The translations under genes were made by a program, and so were the position numbers. Below, one piece after another: positions 8,102-17,524 of a stretch of DNA of 39,946 nucleotides (within the stretch, counting starts at the first letter, position 1; each line of letters starts with the position of its first letter). The notes beneath the pieces are model-generated. The model saw only the letters and a program-made list of their open reading frames with translations, did not search any database and was not told the origin of the DNA. This stretch comes from an uncultured Saprospiraceae bacterium. Lineage in GTDB: Bacteria > Bacteroidota > Bacteroidia > Chitinophagales > Saprospiraceae. The stretch lies in NCBI GenBank assembly GCA_938022935.1, contig CALIHL010000008.1:1-39946 (forward strand), read 5' to 3'.

Positions 8102-9958
8102 ATGCACAAGTCATTATTGATAATCGTCGCTCTTTTTCTCCTTAAAGGAAATGCCTTAATCGGACAGAAAACTCAAAAGCCCGTTTTGCATGCGAAGAAG
8201 TGGATGGCCATAACTGGCAAGCCGCTGGGCGCAACTGCTGGAGCCATGACATTCTCCAAGGGAGGTAATGCCATAGACGCCGCATGCGCTATGCTGGCTG
8301 CCACTGCAACGATGTGGGATGTACTCAGCTGGGGAGGCGAAACACAAGCGCTCATATATAACCCCAATACAAAAAAAGTCATAGGCATCAATGCTCTAGG
8401 CGTCGCACCTACTGGAGCTACTCCAGATTTCTTCTTGGATCAAGACATGAACTTTCCTCCACAGTATGGGCCTCTTGCAGCGGTAACGCCAGGCACACCA
8501 GGCGGACTAATGACTATGCTTGCAGAATGGGGCACAATGTCACTCGCTGAAGTCTTAGCACCTGCTATGGACATGGCCTCTGGATATCCCATAGAGGCCC
8601 AGACCGCTAACGGGATCGAAAGTCAAAAAGAAAGAATCAAAGAGTGGCCATACTCTAAAGAGGTGTATCTCACACATCAGGGCGAAGAAAGAGAAGCGCC
8701 ACATCCGGGTGAGATATTTGTACAGGAAGATCTACTCAATACATTGCAGAAACTTGTAGAAACAGAGCAACAGGCATTGGCAGCAGGTAAGACACGAAAA
8801 GAAGCCATCTACGCTGCCTACGATCGATTTTATCGTGGAGATATAGCACAAGAATTAGTAAGAGGTACTCAAGAGCAAGGTGGCCTGATCACTATGCAAG
8901 ACCTAGATCAATGGCAAGTGTATATCGAAGAGCCTGAGGTTACTAATTATAAAGGGATCGATGTCTATAAACTCACCTCATGGGTACAAAGTCCAGTGAT
9001 GCTGCAAGCGCTCAATATGATCGAGGATATGGACTTTTCGTCTATGCCTTACAACTCAACTAAGTACTTACATATGCTCTATCAAGTGATGAATATGAGC
9101 TTTGCAGATAGAGACTTTTACTATGGAGATCCATACTTTGAGCCTAAAGAACCCATGAAGGGGCTACTTTCTAAAGAATATGCAAGAGATCGAGCTAAGG
9201 AGATCAATTGGAATGAAAACGATGAAGCATCAAAGCCCGGTGATCCATATCCCTATCAAGGTGAGGTCAATCCTTTTCTAAACTTATTAGAAGGATGGGA
9301 GAGCAACCCGACGTCTTCTATAGATGGGCCAAAAGAAAAGCTTACAGATGAGTTTCCAGTTGATGATGTCTTCTATACTGGCACAACATCCATCCAAGCT
9401 GCTGATGCAGATGGTTGGGTCGTCTCGATCACCCCAAGTGGTGGTTGGGTGCCAGCTGTGATAGCTGGCAACACTGGCGTAGGCCTAAGTCAGAGGATGC
9501 AAAGCTTTGTCTTAAGACCTGAGGAAAATCCATACAACGTAGTGGCTCCGGGCAAAAGACCACGAGCTACATTGACACCCAGCATGGCTTTGAAAGATGG
9601 ACGTCCATATGTTTCATTTGCAGTTCAAGGAGGAGATAGTCAAGATCAGAACTCGCTACAGTTCTTCTTGAATATGGTAGAGTTTGACATGAACGTACAA
9701 GAAGCAGTCGAGGCTGCAAATATGAATAGCTTTCAGATGCGCGGATCATTTGGTCAGCATGAGGTAGCCATCGGGAAGATGCTCTTGCATGATTCTACAC
9801 CTTACTGGACCCGTAAAGAATTGAAAAAGATGGGTTACAAATTAGAGTTTAACGATAGGACTTCTGGGCCGCTTAATGCTATCTACTTTGATTGGAAAAA
9901 TGGTAGTATGTGGGGAGGAAGTAGTAACCATGGAGAGGATTATGGAATCGGTTGGTAG
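8102..9958 (+). CDS. ggt: Gamma-glutamyltransferase-like Ntn hydrolase, secreted
   Basis: The 618-residue protein has a signal peptide (MHKSLLIIVALFLLKGNALIGQ) and the gamma-glutamyltransferase fold: GGNAIDAACAMLAAT near the start, AAVTPGTPGGLMTMLAEWG, and a C-terminal small-subunit region. The expected autocleavage site and nucleophile is Thr429 in GTTSIQAADADG. In classical enzymes the nucleophile is followed by HYSVVD; here Ser-Ile replaces His-Tyr. A glycine-rich loop (TPSGGW) follows where the family binds substrate. Members act on glutathione and gamma-glutamyl compounds, or as acylases, in the periplasm. The altered residues and the long inter-domain segment leave the substrate open. 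The preceding divergent intergenic region (7953-8101) shows no clear TAnnTTTG promoter. Confidence 0.85.
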   Translation: MHKSLLIIVALFLLKGNALIGQKTQKPVLHAKKWMAITGKPLGATAGAMTFSKGGNAIDAACAMLAATATMWDVLSWGGETQALIYNPNTKKVIGINALGVAPTGATPDFFLDQDMNFPPQYGPLAAVTPGTPGGLMTMLAEWGTMSLAEVLAPAMDMASGYPIEAQTANGIESQKERIKEWPYSKEVYLTHQGEEREAPHPGEIFVQEDLLNTLQKLVETEQQALAAGKTRKEAIYAAYDRFYRGDIAQELVRGTQEQGGLITMQDLDQWQVYIEEPEVTNYKGIDVYKLTSWVQSPVMLQALNMIEDMDFSSMPYNSTKYLHMLYQVMNMSFADRDFYYGDPYFEPKEPMKGLLSKEYARDRAKEINWNENDEASKPGDPYPYQGEVNPFLNLLEGWESNPTSSIDGPKEKLTDEFPVDDVFYTGTTSIQAADADGWVVSITPSGGWVPAVIAGNTGVGLSQRMQSFVLRPEENPYNVVAPGKRPRATLTPSMALKDGRPYVSFAVQGGDSQDQNSLQFFLNMVEFDMNVQEAVEAANMNSFQMRGSFGQHEVAIGKMLLHDSTPYWTRKELKKMGYKLEFNDRTSGPLNAIYFDWKNGSMWGGSSNHGEDYGIGW

Positions 9959-10003
9959 AGTTTACTTTGTTGACTGGCAGATAAAATTACAAAAAGAACA
10001 AAA

Positions 10004-11485
10004 TTGACAAAAGAGGTAGATATCCTATTGATAGGAGGAGGAATCATGAGTGCGACGCTCGGTGTGCTGCTGAGAAAGTTGATGCCAGAAGCAAAAATAA
10101 CCATCTGCGAACGATTAGAAAAAGTGGCAGCCGAAAGTTCTGATTGTTGGAACAATGCAGGAACTGGGCATTCTGCGTTTTGTGAATTGAATTATACTCC
10201 GCTCAGAGAGGATGGATCTGTCGACATAACTAAAGCGTTAAGGATCGCTGAGCAGTTTGAAGTATCAAAACAGCTATGGACCTACCTCAAAGAAAATGAC
10301 CACCTACCAAAGTCAGAAGCTTTCATAAACGACATCCCACACATGAGTTTTGTATGGGGTCAAGACAATGTGAACTTTCTAAATACCCGATACAATGAGA
10401 TGATAAAGCAACCCATCTTCGATGCTATGCAATATACCACAGATCATAGAAAAATTACTGATTGGGTACCACTCATGATGAATGGCAGAATTCATGAACA
10501 TCCAATCGCCGTTACGCATATGGATATCGGAACAGACGTCAACTTTGGCGCGATCACCAGAAGCATGATCAAGTCGTTGGAGCAAAGTGATAATGTAGAG
10601 TTATACCTCGGTCATGAAGTTAAAGATCTCACCAAGCAAAAAGATGGAAAGTGGTATGTCGACATAGTAGATCGTAATACACATGAAGACAAAGACCTTA
10701 TCTGTGATTATGTATTCATAGGAGCTGGCGGAGGATCCTTAACGCTTCTTGAACATTCTGACATCGAAGAAGGGAGAGGATATGGAGGATTTCCAGTAAG
10801 TGGTTACTTCTTAGCATGTGACAATGAGGATGTTGTCATGCAGCATGAAGCAAAGGTCTATGGAAAAGCAGCCGTAGGATCTCCGCCCATGTCAGTACCG
10901 CACTTAGATACTCGATGGATTAATGGAAAAAGAAGTTTACTTTTTGGCCCGTACGCTGGGTTCTCTACTAAGTTTTTAAAACAAGGCTCTTACTTGGATT
11001 TATTTTTATCCATAGAGATGCACAATGTCTGGCCGATGCTATCAGCGGGTATCGATAACATCCCTTTGACCAAGTATCTCATTGATCAAGTGATGCAATC
11101 ACCAGAAGAAAGATTTGAATCACTTCAGGCATATTATCCAGAAGCTCGATATGAAGATTGGGATCTTAAAATCGCTGGACAGAGAGTTCAGATTATAAAA
11201 AAAGATAAAGATGGAAAAGGTAAACTACAATTTGGTACAGAGATAGTGAGTGCCGCAGATGGTCGGCTAGCTGCTTTGTTGGGTGCATCACCTGGGGCTT
11301 CTACTTCAGTATCGATCATGCTCAACGTACTTGAGAGGATGTTTCCAGATCAATTAAAAACCACAGAATGGCAATCAAAATTAAAAGAGATGATACCGAG
11401 CTATGGTGAGTCACTCGTCTTCAACAAAGAGTTATGTCATGCTACAAGAGACAGAACCAGTGCCGTTTTAAAATTAGACAACTAG
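10004..11485 (+). CDS. mqo: Malate:quinone oxidoreductase
   Basis: The 493-residue protein is an FAD-dependent malate dehydrogenase (quinone), a membrane-associated TCA-cycle enzyme that passes electrons from malate to the quinone pool. The N-terminal dinucleotide-binding motif GGGIMSATLG is followed by the Mqo signature NNAGTGHSAFCELNYTP. GAGGGSLTLL and GASPGASTSVSIML are further family blocks. The start is TTG at 10004: an in-frame TGA lies at 9971, no ATG follows it, and the first ATG (10028) falls inside the FAD motif. It lies 45 bases after the ggt stop and 32 before the next gene on the same strand, so the three may be co-transcribed. Length matches the family. Confidence 0.93.
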   Translation: MTKEVDILLIGGGIMSATLGVLLRKLMPEAKITICERLEKVAAESSDCWNNAGTGHSAFCELNYTPLREDGSVDITKALRIAEQFEVSKQLWTYLKENDHLPKSEAFINDIPHMSFVWGQDNVNFLNTRYNEMIKQPIFDAMQYTTDHRKITDWVPLMMNGRIHEHPIAVTHMDIGTDVNFGAITRSMIKSLEQSDNVELYLGHEVKDLTKQKDGKWYVDIVDRNTHEDKDLICDYVFIGAGGGSLTLLEHSDIEEGRGYGGFPVSGYFLACDNEDVVMQHEAKVYGKAAVGSPPMSVPHLDTRWINGKRSLLFGPYAGFSTKFLKQGSYLDLFLSIEMHNVWPMLSAGIDNIPLTKYLIDQVMQSPEERFESLQAYYPEARYEDWDLKIAGQRVQIIKKDKDGKGKLQFGTEIVSAADGRLAALLGASPGASTSVSIMLNVLERMFPDQLKTTEWQSKLKEMIPSYGESLVFNKELCHATRDRTSAVLKLDN

Positions 11486-11517
11486 TTGAACTATAAAAAA
11501 TTACAATTTTATAAAAG

Positions 11518-13020
11518 ATGATCAGATTTATAATTTTTATCGCTTTCATTTTTTCAAACATAAGTTTGTCAGCTCAAACTGCTGAAGACTTTCGAAAAGC
11601 TGCGCATCAAGCTTTAGAGGTTTTTGATACACCTGGATTCTCTGTGGGGATTATAAAAGATGGTGATATTATACTTTCTGAAGGTTACGGCACTCGGACT
11701 GTCAACAAATCAGAATCAGTTGATGGGCAGACCATCTATGCTATTGCCTCTAATAGCAAAGCATTTATATCTACTGCAATAGCGAGACTTCATACAGAAG
11801 GAAAATTAAATCTGGATGCACCGGTCCAAGACTACCTACCCTACTTTAAACTATATGATGAATATGTAAGTCAGCACACAACCGTCAGAGACTTACTTTG
11901 TCATAGAGTAGGATTAGGCACATATAGTGGCGATGCTATCTGGTACAAAAGTGAAAAAAGCGCTGAGCAGATCATCAGACAGATACGTCACTTACCACAA
12001 GCATATGAGTGGCGTGGAGGATATGGATACACTAACCTGATGTTTATCACTGCAGGTGAAGTTATAAAAGCGGTAACTGGTCAAAGCTGGAGTGATTATG
12101 TAAAAAAGAACTTCCTAAGTCCGCTCGATATGGATAGAACACAAACCAGTGTCTTAGACTTAAAAGGAGTAGAAAATATTGCAACACCACATATCACACA
12201 TCGCAATAATCTGCCGATAGATATGGCACCATGGGAAGCTTCTGGAGCAGCAGGCGGTATCCTATCCTGCACTGATGATATGCTTAAGTGGATGAATGCA
12301 CAACTTCATCCAAAACAAGCAGAACAGAAAGGGCTCTTTACAAAAGCAGCTCGTGATCAGTGCATGCAGCCGCATAACCCAATCCGTAGTGACAACTTCT
12401 ATAGTGCAGGTTTAGGGTGGTTCGTATATTCGAGAGCAGGGCAAAAGATTATAACCCATGGTGGAGGATATGACGGTATGTACTCAAGGGTAATCATGAT
12501 TCCTCAGATGAAGATTGGTATTGTTGTGCTTTCCAACAGCATGACAGGTCTATCTTCTGCCATAGCCAATTATATTAGAGATAGCTACCTAGGCATGTCT
12601 ACAAATGATTGGCTTAAGAAAGCAACAGACAGTGAAGCAAAGTCCAGAGAAAAGTGGCAAGCTAAGTTTACAAAACCACAAGCCAGCAGAGTAACTGGAA
12701 CATCTCCATCAATTGATAATGCGACTATGATTGGACGTTATAATGATCCTCTATATGGAGAGATAACCATCACTGAAGAAAGTGACAGTTCTATGTCCAT
12801 CAACTTCCAAGACGCACCTGCGCTCAAGGCAAGTTTAAGTCATTGGCATTATGACACTTGGCAAATTGATTGGGCTGAAGAACATGCATGGTTCAACTTT
12901 GGTACAGTGCAATTTCTTATTGATAATGACAGACATGTCACAGGATTGCAATTTCAAGTCCCGAATGATGATATCTTCTTTGAAGAAATCCATATGGAGA
13001 AGATGAATAAAATGGAATAA
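11518..13020 (+). CDS. Serine hydrolase, class C beta-lactamase-like, with DUF3471 C-terminal domain
   Basis: A signal peptide (about residues 1-20, ending SLSAQT) precedes a beta-lactamase/penicillin-binding-protein-like domain. The catalytic set is readable: Ser78-x-x-Lys81 (SNSK), Tyr171-x-Asn173 (YTN), and the third motif HGGG at His314. Residues from about 400 form a DUF3471 domain (MIGRYNDPLYGEITITEE), common in Bacteroidetes members. Such proteins are usually esterases or D-amino-acid or peptidoglycan-peptide hydrolases of the periplasm rather than antibiotic-resistance enzymes; the substrate cannot be read from sequence. The gene ends 14 bases from the convergent oxidoreductase gene, with no clear terminator between them. 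Confidence 0.9.
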   Translation: MIRFIIFIAFIFSNISLSAQTAEDFRKAAHQALEVFDTPGFSVGIIKDGDIILSEGYGTRTVNKSESVDGQTIYAIASNSKAFISTAIARLHTEGKLNLDAPVQDYLPYFKLYDEYVSQHTTVRDLLCHRVGLGTYSGDAIWYKSEKSAEQIIRQIRHLPQAYEWRGGYGYTNLMFITAGEVIKAVTGQSWSDYVKKNFLSPLDMDRTQTSVLDLKGVENIATPHITHRNNLPIDMAPWEASGAAGGILSCTDDMLKWMNAQLHPKQAEQKGLFTKAARDQCMQPHNPIRSDNFYSAGLGWFVYSRAGQKIITHGGGYDGMYSRVIMIPQMKIGIVVLSNSMTGLSSAIANYIRDSYLGMSTNDWLKKATDSEAKSREKWQAKFTKPQASRVTGTSPSIDNATMIGRYNDPLYGEITITEESDSSMSINFQDAPALKASLSHWHYDTWQIDWAEEHAWFNFGTVQFLIDNDRHVTGLQFQVPNDDIFFEEIHMEKMNKME

Positions 13021-13034
13021 TAGCAAATTGAGAC

Positions 13035-14063
13035 TTACACCTCTACCACAACCTTTCCCACAGTCGATCCACCTTGAAACAACTTTATAGCTTTTGGCAG
13101 TTCTTCAAACCTGAAAGTATGACCAATGATAGGTTTCCCAAGTTTAAGCAACTTTAACTCTTGCAATAACTCATGCATGATGGAGACATTGTCGAATAAA
13201 TAGATGAGGTTAAACGCCAAGACTCCTTTGTTGTACTTGATCATATTTTGAGGATCAAGTCGAGGTCTCATTAGGTATTTAGGGATCAAATTGAAGTAAT
13301 TAGGTCTATTGCTTGTATCGCCATACTGAGCGGAACCATAGACAATGTGTCTTCCCATCGGGCCTAACAGTTCAAACCCTATCTTCATGATCTTACCGCC
13401 TATACACTCCATGATAAGGTCAAGTGGTCTGTCATTTAATTTTTCAATCAACTCCTTTTTGAAAGTTTTGGGATTGCGAACTATGGCTTCATCATAACCT
13501 TCAGCTTGAAGAAGCCCTAACTTCTTGCTACTACCTACTGTGCCAATGGTAACTGCCCCTTTACTTTTACAAATTCGATTGGCCCATATCCCAACTCCAC
13601 CTGCAGCAGAATGAATCAAGGCCGTATGCCCTTCTTTCAGACTCCCTAAATTAGAAAGTCCATAATATGCCGTTAGCACTTGGACAAGATAGCTTGCACC
13701 TTCTTGATAGGACCAATCCTCAGGAAGAGGGACTACATATCTGAAGTCAATATTTACGACAGTGGCATATGCACCAAATCGCGTGACACCCATGATCCGA
13801 TCACCAATGTTCACATCTGCGACGTCCTCACCAACTGCTACTACTTCACCAGCATATTCTAATCCGGGTATAAACGTACCATCAGGAGTAGCGCTATACA
13901 ATCCAAGGATAGCAAATACATCTGCGAAGTTGAGACCTATCGCGTGAACTTTGATCTGCACCTCCATGGATGACGGAGCGGACAATGTCTCATCAGTCAT
14001 CTTCAGCCGAGAGATATCTCCCGCCTTCAGTTTATAAACTTGTCGGATGGTACTATTCGACAA
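13035..14063 (-). CDS. Medium-chain dehydrogenase/quinone oxidoreductase-like (zinc-free MDR)
   Basis: The 342-residue protein has the GroES-like N-terminal domain (VHAIGLNFADVFAILGLY, PGLEYAGEVVAVGEDV) and the NADPH-binding Rossmann motif HSAAGGVGIWA of zinc-independent quinone oxidoreductases. It lacks the Cys cluster that binds structural zinc. It probably reduces quinones or enone-type substrates in the cytoplasm; the pattern is closest to the VAT-1/quinone reductase branch. The start is TTG at 14063, two bases after the asnS stop: no ATG precedes the first beta strand, and the next Met (residue 22) would remove it. The tight spacing suggests translation coupled to asnS. An ATT codon just upstream is a less likely start. 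Confidence 0.85.
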   Translation of the reverse strand: MSNSTIRQVYKLKAGDISRLKMTDETLSAPSSMEVQIKVHAIGLNFADVFAILGLYSATPDGTFIPGLEYAGEVVAVGEDVADVNIGDRIMGVTRFGAYATVVNIDFRYVVPLPEDWSYQEGASYLVQVLTAYYGLSNLGSLKEGHTALIHSAAGGVGIWANRICKSKGAVTIGTVGSSKKLGLLQAEGYDEAIVRNPKTFKKELIEKLNDRPLDLIMECIGGKIMKIGFELLGPMGRHIVYGSAQYGDTSNRPNYFNLIPKYLMRPRLDPQNMIKYNKGVLAFNLIYLFDNVSIMHELLQELKLLKLGKPIIGHTFRFEELPKAIKLFQGGSTVGKVVVEV

Positions 14064-14065
14064 AA

Positions 14066-15499
14066 TTAGAATTCTGCACTTCCTGGGAAGCGAGGGAATG
14101 GTATCACGTCACGGATATTGGACATACCAGTAACGAACATGATCATCCGCTCAAAACCTAATCCAAATCCTGCATGTGGACAAGTACCAAATCGACGAGT
14201 ATCTAAAAACCACTCCATCTCTTCATGTGGTATATCAAACTCAGTCATGCGACGCTCAAGAACATCAAGACGTTCTTCTCTTTGCGAACCACCTACGATC
14301 TCACCGATCCCAGGGAACAAGATATCCATCGCAGCGACCGTCTTGTCGTCATCATTCAGCCTCATATAGAAAGCCTTGATCTCTTTAGGATAACCTGTAA
14401 GTATCACTGGCTTCTTGAAGTGCTTTTCTACAAGGTAACGTTCATGCTCTGATTGGAGATCTGCTCCCCAATCTTCTATTACAAATTGGAATTTCTTCTT
14501 CTTGTTAGGCTTAGAATTCATCAATATTCTGATGGCCTCTGTATAAGTCAAGCGTTCATAATCCTCATCGAGACAAAACTGTAGTTTCTCTCTAAGCGGC
14601 ATCGGGCTTCTCTCGTTCTGAGGCTTGTTCTTTTCTTCTTGTATCAGCCTGTTTTCTAAAAATTCTAAATCATCCTGACAGTTTTCCATCACATACTTGA
14701 TGATATACTTGAGCATATCTTCTGCAAGATCCATATCATCATGGATATCTGCAAAGGCAATCTCAGGCTCTATCATCCAAAACTCAGCTAAGTGCCTTGA
14801 GGTATTAGAATTTTCAGCTCTGAAGGTTGGCGCGAAAGTATAAACATCACTCAGTGCCAATGCTCCAAGCTCCGCTTCCAATTGACCCGAAACAGTCAAG
14901 TTGGTCTCTTTATTAAAAAAGTCTTGCTTGAAGTCTACTTCGCCTTCATCTGTTTTAGGAGGATTTTTTAGATCAAGTGTTGTTACTTTAAACATCTCGC
15001 CCGCCCCTTCTGCATCAGAGCCAGTGATGATCGGCGAGTGTATATAGACAAACCCACGATTATTAAAGAACTCGTGTATAGCAAAAGCCGCAGCATGTCT
15101 GATTCTGAAGACTGCACTAAAAGTGTTCGTCCTCATTCTAAGATGTGCGATATCACGTAAGAACTCTAAGCTGTGCTTTTTTGGTTGTAGAGGATATTTC
15201 TCAGGATCGCTATCTCCAAGTACCTTTAGCTCAGCTACTTTAAGCTCCATGGCTTGCCCTTTGCCTTGAGACTCTACAATCTCGCCTTTTAGTCTAAGTG
15301 CTGCTCCGGTAGCGATTCGCTTGAGTTCGCTTTCATCAAAGGTCTCACGGTCTACAACACACTGTAGCGTCTTGATAGTACTTCCGTCATTCAGCGCTAT
15401 GAACTGATTATTACGAAAGGTTCTTACCCATCCACAAACTGTAACTTCTTGACCTATCGAGTCAGACCCTATAATCGACATTATTTTAGAACGCTTCAT
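14066..15499 (-). CDS. asnS: Asparaginyl-tRNA synthetase
   Basis: This is a class IIb aminoacyl-tRNA synthetase charging tRNA-Asn in the cytoplasm. An N-terminal OB-fold anticodon-binding domain ([19 protein letters not shown]) is followed by the class II catalytic core. Motif 2 reads [21 protein letters not shown]-like (FRAE with the downstream TSRHLAEF), and motif 3 is [11 protein letters not shown] near the C-terminus. Asn rather than Asp specificity is supported by the overall layout, the [12 protein letters not shown] pattern and the 477-residue length, which is usual for AsnRS and shorter than bacterial AspRS. A Bacteroidetes-type -7 box lies 39-46 bases upstream. The MDR gene follows at once. 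Confidence 0.95.
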   Translation of the reverse strand: MKRSKIMSIIGSDSIGQEVTVCGWVRTFRNNQFIALNDGSTIKTLQCVVDRETFDESELKRIATGAALRLKGEIVESQGKGQAMELKVAELKVLGDSDPEKYPLQPKKHSLEFLRDIAHLRMRTNTFSAVFRIRHAAAFAIHEFFNNRGFVYIHSPIITGSDAEGAGEMFKVTTLDLKNPPKTDEGEVDFKQDFFNKETNLTVSGQLEAELGALALSDVYTFAPTFRAENSNTSRHLAEFWMIEPEIAFADIHDDMDLAEDMLKYIIKYVMENCQDDLEFLENRLIQEEKNKPQNERSPMPLREKLQFCLDEDYERLTYTEAIRILMNSKPNKKKKFQFVIEDWGADLQSEHERYLVEKHFKKPVILTGYPKEIKAFYMRLNDDDKTVAAMDILFPGIGEIVGGSQREERLDVLERRMTEFDIPHEEMEWFLDTRRFGTCPHAGFGLGFERMIMFVTGMSNIRDVIPFPRFPGSAEF

Positions 15500-15537
15500 A
15501 TCTCTTCTTGTATGCTTGCTTACTCCTATAAAAAGCG

Positions 15538-15545
15538 CAAAGATA
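15538..15545 (-). promoter_or_regulatory. Bacteroidetes -7 promoter box for asnS
   Basis: TATCTTTG on the minus strand matches the Bacteroidetes -7 consensus TAnnTTTG, 38 bases before the asnS ATG. No TTG lies at the ideal -33 distance, so only half of the promoter is well matched. Confidence 0.5.
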
Positions 15546-15615
15546 CGGCGAGTATGAATAATCTAGGGAACAATAAAAATTTGGATAAAGAAAAGATACC
15601 ATAGGAAAAGATATG

Positions 15616-15644
15616 AAAAAAGCTCGCTATTATGAACAGCGAGC
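15616..15644 (-). terminator. Rho-independent terminator downstream of the bat operon
   Basis: On the minus strand GCTCGCT (15638-15644) pairs with AGCGAGC (15622-15628) across a nine-base loop, and six T follow (A6 on the plus strand, 15616-15621). It lies about 165 bases after the batD stop, and should end the bat transcript or a small RNA placed between. Confidence 0.8.
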
Positions 15645-15808
15645 CTCCTATTTTCACGGAGGAATTAAAAGGTACGTTGTAGAACGTTCTTTCTAATTCA
15701 CAAAACAGGTTCGTAAATTTAACAAATAACACTGTTATAACAAAGAAAAGTGTAGAATCAATAATTAATTAGATTAATTATTAGTGCAACAACTTTTGGT
15801 TGACGATT

Positions 15809-17524
15809 CTATAGTAGTTTTTCTTCGATAGAACCTATAATATCAAGACTGGTATAATAGTCCTTCAACTCATCACCTGGAGCTATAGATGCGTATATAG
15901 CCTGCTCCCCTTTCTGCATAATCTTCAACAACTGATCTTGATGAGCCTCAAGATCGAAGTCCGTAAGCAAGCTCGCTATATGTTCTTTAGAAAGCTGACT
16001 TGTGTCTTGATAAGTCTTATCAGCTAGGTATTCTTGTAGTGCACTTCTTAGCCGCATGTAGTACGTCGTGATGTCGCTTTGATCTAAAGCCTCCTTTGCT
16101 GATGACAACTTGGCTATTGCTCTTTCTTTGGCTATCCGCTTTCTCTTAAGAGCTGGATCTTCATTGTCCTGGTTCTTTTTCTTTTGGTACATCCCAAGTA
16201 GACCCAAAAATCCCATCAACAATGCTCCATTTGCACCAAGATGCATCCATGAAAAAGCAAACTGGCTATCCTTATCGTACAGCTTCCCAACCGGTGGTGG
16301 TATGGGAAGTTCTGTAATAACATCTTCTATATCAGCCAGTTCTCTATTGCTGCCTTTGATTACATTGATCCGATATTGCTGTCCATATATCTTTTCGTAT
16401 CGACTACTATCTACATTAAAGAATGTGAGCTCAGGATTGAACTTGATAACTCCAGTACGTTTAGGGATCATCAAGTATTCGTATGTCTTCGTCACTTGTA
16501 TCTTATCATCGACGACTTGAATTTGCTCACCTAAAAGATTAGGATCGTATATATCGAATAAGTCTGAGTAAGGTTGCTCCGGTGGCTCAACAAACTTTCC
16601 ATCACCGTTACCTCTGATCTGCAGCGTCAAAGTGACAGCATCATCCATAGCTACCGTTTTCTTGTCAACCCTTGTACCCAAAAAAAAATCACCTACAGCT
16701 CCATTATAAGAGATAGGTGGATCTCCTGGTGTCTCTAAGATCTCAATATCCAATCCATTAGAAGCTGCGTTGTATCGTTTTAATCGAGTGCTAAAAAAGA
16801 AGCTATTAGACTTTTGTCCATCTGAAACACCCAAAACCAATCGAGAAGGATCCAGTTTAAACTTCCCTCTCTGTTGTGGAAACAGTGCGATCACCTTGAT
16901 GACTCTTGAATAGTATTGGACGCCATCTCTTACTACTTGTTCTGTAGGACTTCTATAATTATTAAGCTCTTGCGCAAAGAATCCATCGAACGATGGTAAA
17001 GTTGAAAAGTCAACTTGTCTAACATTTTGAGTTGTAAACAAAGTGTACTTCAGCGTTATCTGCTGACCTACATAACCTGTATCATGATCGACGGTTGCTT
17101 CGACTATAAAATTATTCGCAGTATTGCCATCTTGCTTTGCCGCTTTTACAACTTCTATGTTGAGCGGTGCAGTCTTATAAGTTTCTCCATTTGCAAAAAT
17201 CGTCGCCGAGCCTATCTTAAACTTTCCTGGTTTATCCGCGGCAAGTGTATAACCAAATGAGACCTCATAGGATACTTTTCCATTAACATTGGAGCGCATT
17301 TGACTTCTACTTGGTCCACCGACAACTTGAAAACCTGAAAACGACGGCGCTTTAAATTGGTCACCATTTCCATTTTTAAGCGTAAACTTAACTGTAAAGT
17401 ATTGGCCCGTTACAACTTGCTTCGCATCTGTAGTTGCCACAAACTGAACTTGGGCTTTGCCAACGCCAGACAAAGACAAGCAGAATGTAAGCAATAGGAA
17501 GAGTCTCGACACGTAAAGCCTCAA
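15809..17524 (-). CDS. batD: BatD, Ig-like membrane protein of the bat operon
   Basis: The 571-residue protein starts with a signal peptide (MRLYVSRLFLLLTFCLSLSG). It then has several beta-rich BatD/oxygen-tolerance repeats beginning VQFVATTDAKQVVTGQYFTVKF and carrying the FSGFQVVGGPS block. One membrane helix lies near residues 432-448 (GALLMGFLGLLGMY), followed by a Lys-rich cytoplasmic tail of about 120 residues that is helical in character. BatD is thought to be the periplasmic part of the MoxR/Bat complex; its molecular job is not settled. It is the last gene of the operon and overlaps the short BatD-like gene by four bases. Its first repeat is clearly similar to that neighbour. Confidence 0.88.
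   Translation of the reverse strand: MRLYVSRLFLLLTFCLSLSGVGKAQVQFVATTDAKQVVTGQYFTVKFTLKNGNGDQFKAPSFSGFQVVGGPSRSQMRSNVNGKVSYEVSFGYTLAADKPGKFKIGSATIFANGETYKTAPLNIEVVKAAKQDGNTANNFIVEATVDHDTGYVGQQITLKYTLFTTQNVRQVDFSTLPSFDGFFAQELNNYRSPTEQVVRDGVQYYSRVIKVIALFPQQRGKFKLDPSRLVLGVSDGQKSNSFFFSTRLKRYNAASNGLDIEILETPGDPPISYNGAVGDFFLGTRVDKKTVAMDDAVTLTLQIRGNGDGKFVEPPEQPYSDLFDIYDPNLLGEQIQVVDDKIQVTKTYEYLMIPKRTGVIKFNPELTFFNVDSSRYEKIYGQQYRINVIKGSNRELADIEDVITELPIPPPVGKLYDKDSQFAFSWMHLGANGALLMGFLGLLGMYQKKKNQDNEDPALKRKRIAKERAIAKLSSAKEALDQSDITTYYMRLRSALQEYLADKTYQDTSQLSKEHIASLLTDFDLEAHQDQLLKIMQKGEQAIYASIAPGDELKDYYTSLDIIGSIEEKLL

Larger units (their letters stand above)
15500..15808. other. Intergenic region between batD and asnS
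   Basis: No protein gene is visible in these 309 bases. It holds the asnS promoter element (15538-15545), a minus-strand Rho-independent terminator (15616-15644), and immediately before the terminator a second hairpin, CCTCC at 15644-15648 with GGAGG at 15658-15662. The 150-odd bases between the batD stop and this double hairpin are AT-rich and otherwise featureless. They are either a long 3' untranslated region of the bat operon or the body of a small RNA. Confidence 0.5.

Noticed and set aside
11518-13020. Antibiotic-resistance beta-lactamase
   Set aside because: The DUF3471 tail and chromosomal setting point to the general serine hydrolase group; the shared motifs do not show beta-lactam hydrolysis.
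16110-16520. 136-codon open frame on the plus strand inside batD
   Set aside because: Its sequence is the antisense shadow of a well-supported BatD gene, with hydrophobic and Ser-rich content typical of such shadows.
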